A DNA stretch of 7,825 nucleotides from Methanobacteriota archaeon (lineage in GTDB: Archaea; Thermoplasmatota; Poseidoniia; Poseidoniales; Thalassarchaeaceae), in NCBI GenBank assembly GCA_002685315.1, contig NYXJ01000051.1, positions 1 through 7,825 on the forward strand, written 5' to 3'. Shown here one piece after another: positions 6,496 through 7,825 of this stretch. Every line of letters starts with the position of its first letter. Positions within the stretch are counted from its first letter, which is position 1. The notes under the pieces are model-generated. The model saw nothing but the letters and a program-made list of their open reading frames with translations, did no database searches and was not told the origin of the DNA. A program made the translations under genes and the position numbers.

Positions 6496-6959
6496 GTGAA
6501 ATGAGGCGCGTTACTGCAATTTGTAATGGTACAGCAATAGATCACATCCCATCAGGGCATGCATTACAAGTGTTGAAGATGTTGAGATTAGATGTCGGAA
6601 GATCTAACCCCATTTCCATGGTAATGAATGCACCTAGTGGGAAAATGGGAAGAAAAGATGTTTTAAAAATTGAAGACCGAGAGTTAAATCAAGAAGAATT
6701 AGACCGCTTGGCTCTAATCGCTCCTAAAGCATCTGTTGCAATTATTCGAAATTACCATGTAGCAGAAAAAAGAACTATTGAACTGGGAACAGAATTGATA
6801 AATATCGTAAGATGCTCTTTTTCAAATTGTATTACAAAAAATCCTCGCGAGCCTTTACCACATAAACTAAAAATTATTTCAGCAGAACCTATGAAGATAA
6901 GATGCTTTTATTGTGGAAAGAATCAAAATATTGATGAAATTGTAGATTATATAATTTAA
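6492..6959 (+). CDS. pyrI: Aspartate carbamoyltransferase regulatory chain PyrI
   Basis: PyrI is the nucleotide-binding regulatory subunit that holds the PyrB trimers together and carries feedback control by CTP/ATP. The 155 residues match the normal length of about 150. The N-terminal allosteric domain is visible (VTAICNGTAIDHIPSGHALQ at 7-26, then NAPSGKMGRKDVLKIE at 46-61). The C-terminal zinc domain has the four expected cysteines C108-x4-C113 and C138-x2-C141. The frame is open upstream to 6450, within pyrB, but ATG 6492 is chosen because of the strong Shine-Dalgarno and the conserved N-terminus. The four-base overlap ATGA with the pyrB stop shows an operon and keeps the subunits in proportion. 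The stop codon overlaps the stop of the convergent ncsA gene in a TTAA palindrome. Allosteric response is expected from the family but cannot be read from sequence. Confidence 0.98.
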   Translation: MSEMRRVTAICNGTAIDHIPSGHALQVLKMLRLDVGRSNPISMVMNAPSGKMGRKDVLKIEDRELNQEELDRLALIAPKASVAIIRNYHVAEKRTIELGTELINIVRCSFSNCITKNPREPLPHKLKIISAEPMKIRCFYCGKNQNIDEIVDYII

Positions 6960-7825
6960 TTTTCTTCCAACCATCGTTTCATTGTACAAGCCTGACATAT
7001 TTCTCTACTAGTAATTTCGCCACATTTCTTACAATTCTTTATTTCTGATTTAACAGGATTAACTTCTTTGTATAATTTACGAATTTGATCTAATGAATGT
7101 AATAATCCATGCCTAGAACCTGGTGTCATTGTTTCCATATCAGCAATAATTCTACGACTTAATTGCCTCATTGCACCTGGTGCATGTGGACAATCTCCAT
7201 GATGAATAGGTAATTTAGAAAAAATAGCATGGGCATGAATTTCTTGTTCTGGAATCCAACGTAAAGGAACTACTCTAGGAGCAAGTCCTTCAATTGGGTC
7301 ATCAGTATGAGGAGCTAATCTTACTGACCTCTCAATATTACCTTTCTGAAAATTCATTACTATTGATTGAGCCATATCATCTAGATTATGCCCTAAAGCC
7401 ATAATATCTGCTCCAACTTTCTCTGCTAAAGCATTAATTCCTTGTCTTCTAAAAACACCACAATAAGAACATGGCATCATACCCTTGGCATCAGGATTGT
7501 TTTCTCCAATTATGTCCATCTTCTTTACCACATTATCCATTCTATCATAGCCAATTTCCTCATAAGATAATGTTTCAAATTTGATATCTAGAGATTTAGC
7601 AAGTTCTCTTGCCAATTCAAGTGATGGAGAGCGATACCCATCTATTCCTTCATCAATACAGCCAGAGATAATTTCTACATCTCTTCTTTGACCTATAATA
7701 TCGACAAGCATACTGAGCAACACTGCTGAGTCTTTACCACCTGAAATCGCTACAAAGATTTTGAAAGGTGTACCGTCTGCATGTCGAGCATCTTTAGGTA
7801 AATCTATTTGTAAGCGTATTTCTTT
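6956..7825 (-). CDS. ncsA: tRNA 2-thiolation enzyme, NcsA/TtuA family, N-terminus cut by window edge
   Basis: Members activate a tRNA uridine with ATP and insert sulfur, at wobble U34 (NcsA/Ncs6) or T54 (TtuA). The frame is open from 7825 inward, giving 289 residues; the N-terminal zinc knuckle and start are missing. The PP-loop SGGKDS (residues 28-33 from the edge) binds ATP. The catalytic Fe-S or thiol cysteines are C119-x2-C122 (PCSYCGVFRR) and C212 (HHGDCPHAPGAMR). GHNLDDMAQS (145-154) is the second conserved adenylation-side motif. A C-terminal zinc ribbon has C265-x2-C268 and C277-x2-C280. A GTG at 7723 lies inside the domain, just after the PP-loop, and is not the start. The sulfur source is probably a SAMP/Urm1-like protein or sulfide, not seen here. 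U34 specificity is favoured because the gene looks archaeal, but T54 activity cannot be excluded. Confidence 0.94.
   Translation of the reverse strand, partial: KEIRLQIDLPKDARHADGTPFKIFVAISGGKDSAVLLSMLVDIIGQRRDVEIISGCIDEGIDGYRSPSLELARELAKSLDIKFETLSYEEIGYDRMDNVVKKMDIIGENNPDAKGMMPCSYCGVFRRQGINALAEKVGADIMALGHNLDDMAQSIVMNFQKGNIERSVRLAPHTDDPIEGLAPRVVPLRWIPEQEIHAHAIFSKLPIHHGDCPHAPGAMRQLSRRIIADMETMTPGSRHGLLHSLDQIRKLYKEVNPVKSEIKNCKKCGEITSREICQACTMKRWLEEN
6960..6966 (+). terminator. Possible short T-run terminator after pyrI
   Basis: TTTTCTT follows the pyrI stop directly, with no hairpin. It lies inside the 3' end of the convergent ncsA gene, where it encodes Glu-Glu-Asn codons on the other strand, so the match may be accidental. 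Confidence 0.22.

Noticed and set aside
1..7825. CRISPR arrays, insertion sequences, tRNA or rRNA genes, or a defence island
   Set aside because: No regularly spaced repeats, transposase motifs, terminal inverted repeats, cloverleaf or rRNA sequence are visible, and all seven genes look like ordinary chromosomal genes.

Overview
The window is AT-rich and densely packed, with seven protein genes, no RNA gene and almost no free intergenic space. The gene content points to an archaeon. It has an adjacent pyrB-pyrI pair encoding catalytic and zinc-binding regulatory chains of aspartate carbamoyltransferase, an NcsA/TtuA-type tRNA thiolation enzyme, and a large secreted Ig-like protein with a C-terminal membrane anchor and many N-glycosylation sequons. 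The overall style resembles uncultured marine Euryarchaeota (Marine Group II/III, Poseidoniia). This taxonomic call is an inference from gene style, not from a marker gene or a database search.

Layout. The left edge (1-579, +) holds the C-terminal part of a TrhO-type rhodanese, a tRNA U34 hydroxylase. It converges on a minus-strand block of three genes read from right to left. These are a GHMP sugar kinase of the HddA type (4457-5446), a secreted or surface-anchored Ig-like protein (2347-4452), and a protein with six membrane helices and a long cytoplasmic helical tail (576-2294). The first two lie 4 nt apart and the third follows after 52 nt with its own Shine-Dalgarno site, so an operon is likely. 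A divergent intergenic region of about 110 bp separates this block from pyrB (5557-6495, +) and pyrI (6492-6959, +), which overlap by ATGA. pyrI converges on the right-edge gene (6956-7825, -), an ncsA-type tRNA 2-thiolation enzyme cut by the window end.

How the genes work together. PyrB and PyrI form aspartate carbamoyltransferase, the committed step of pyrimidine synthesis. TrhO and NcsA are separate transcription units at the two edges, but both are tRNA modification enzymes that may act on wobble uridine 34. The minus-strand block looks like a cell-surface module: a sugar kinase that could feed glycan precursors, a sequon-rich exported protein, and an unrecognised membrane protein. The link between these three is a hypothesis from gene order.

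Both convergent gene pairs end in a shared 4-bp palindrome (CTAG and TTAA) in which the two stop codons overlap. The least understood parts are the 572-residue membrane/helical-repeat protein and the 701-residue surface protein.
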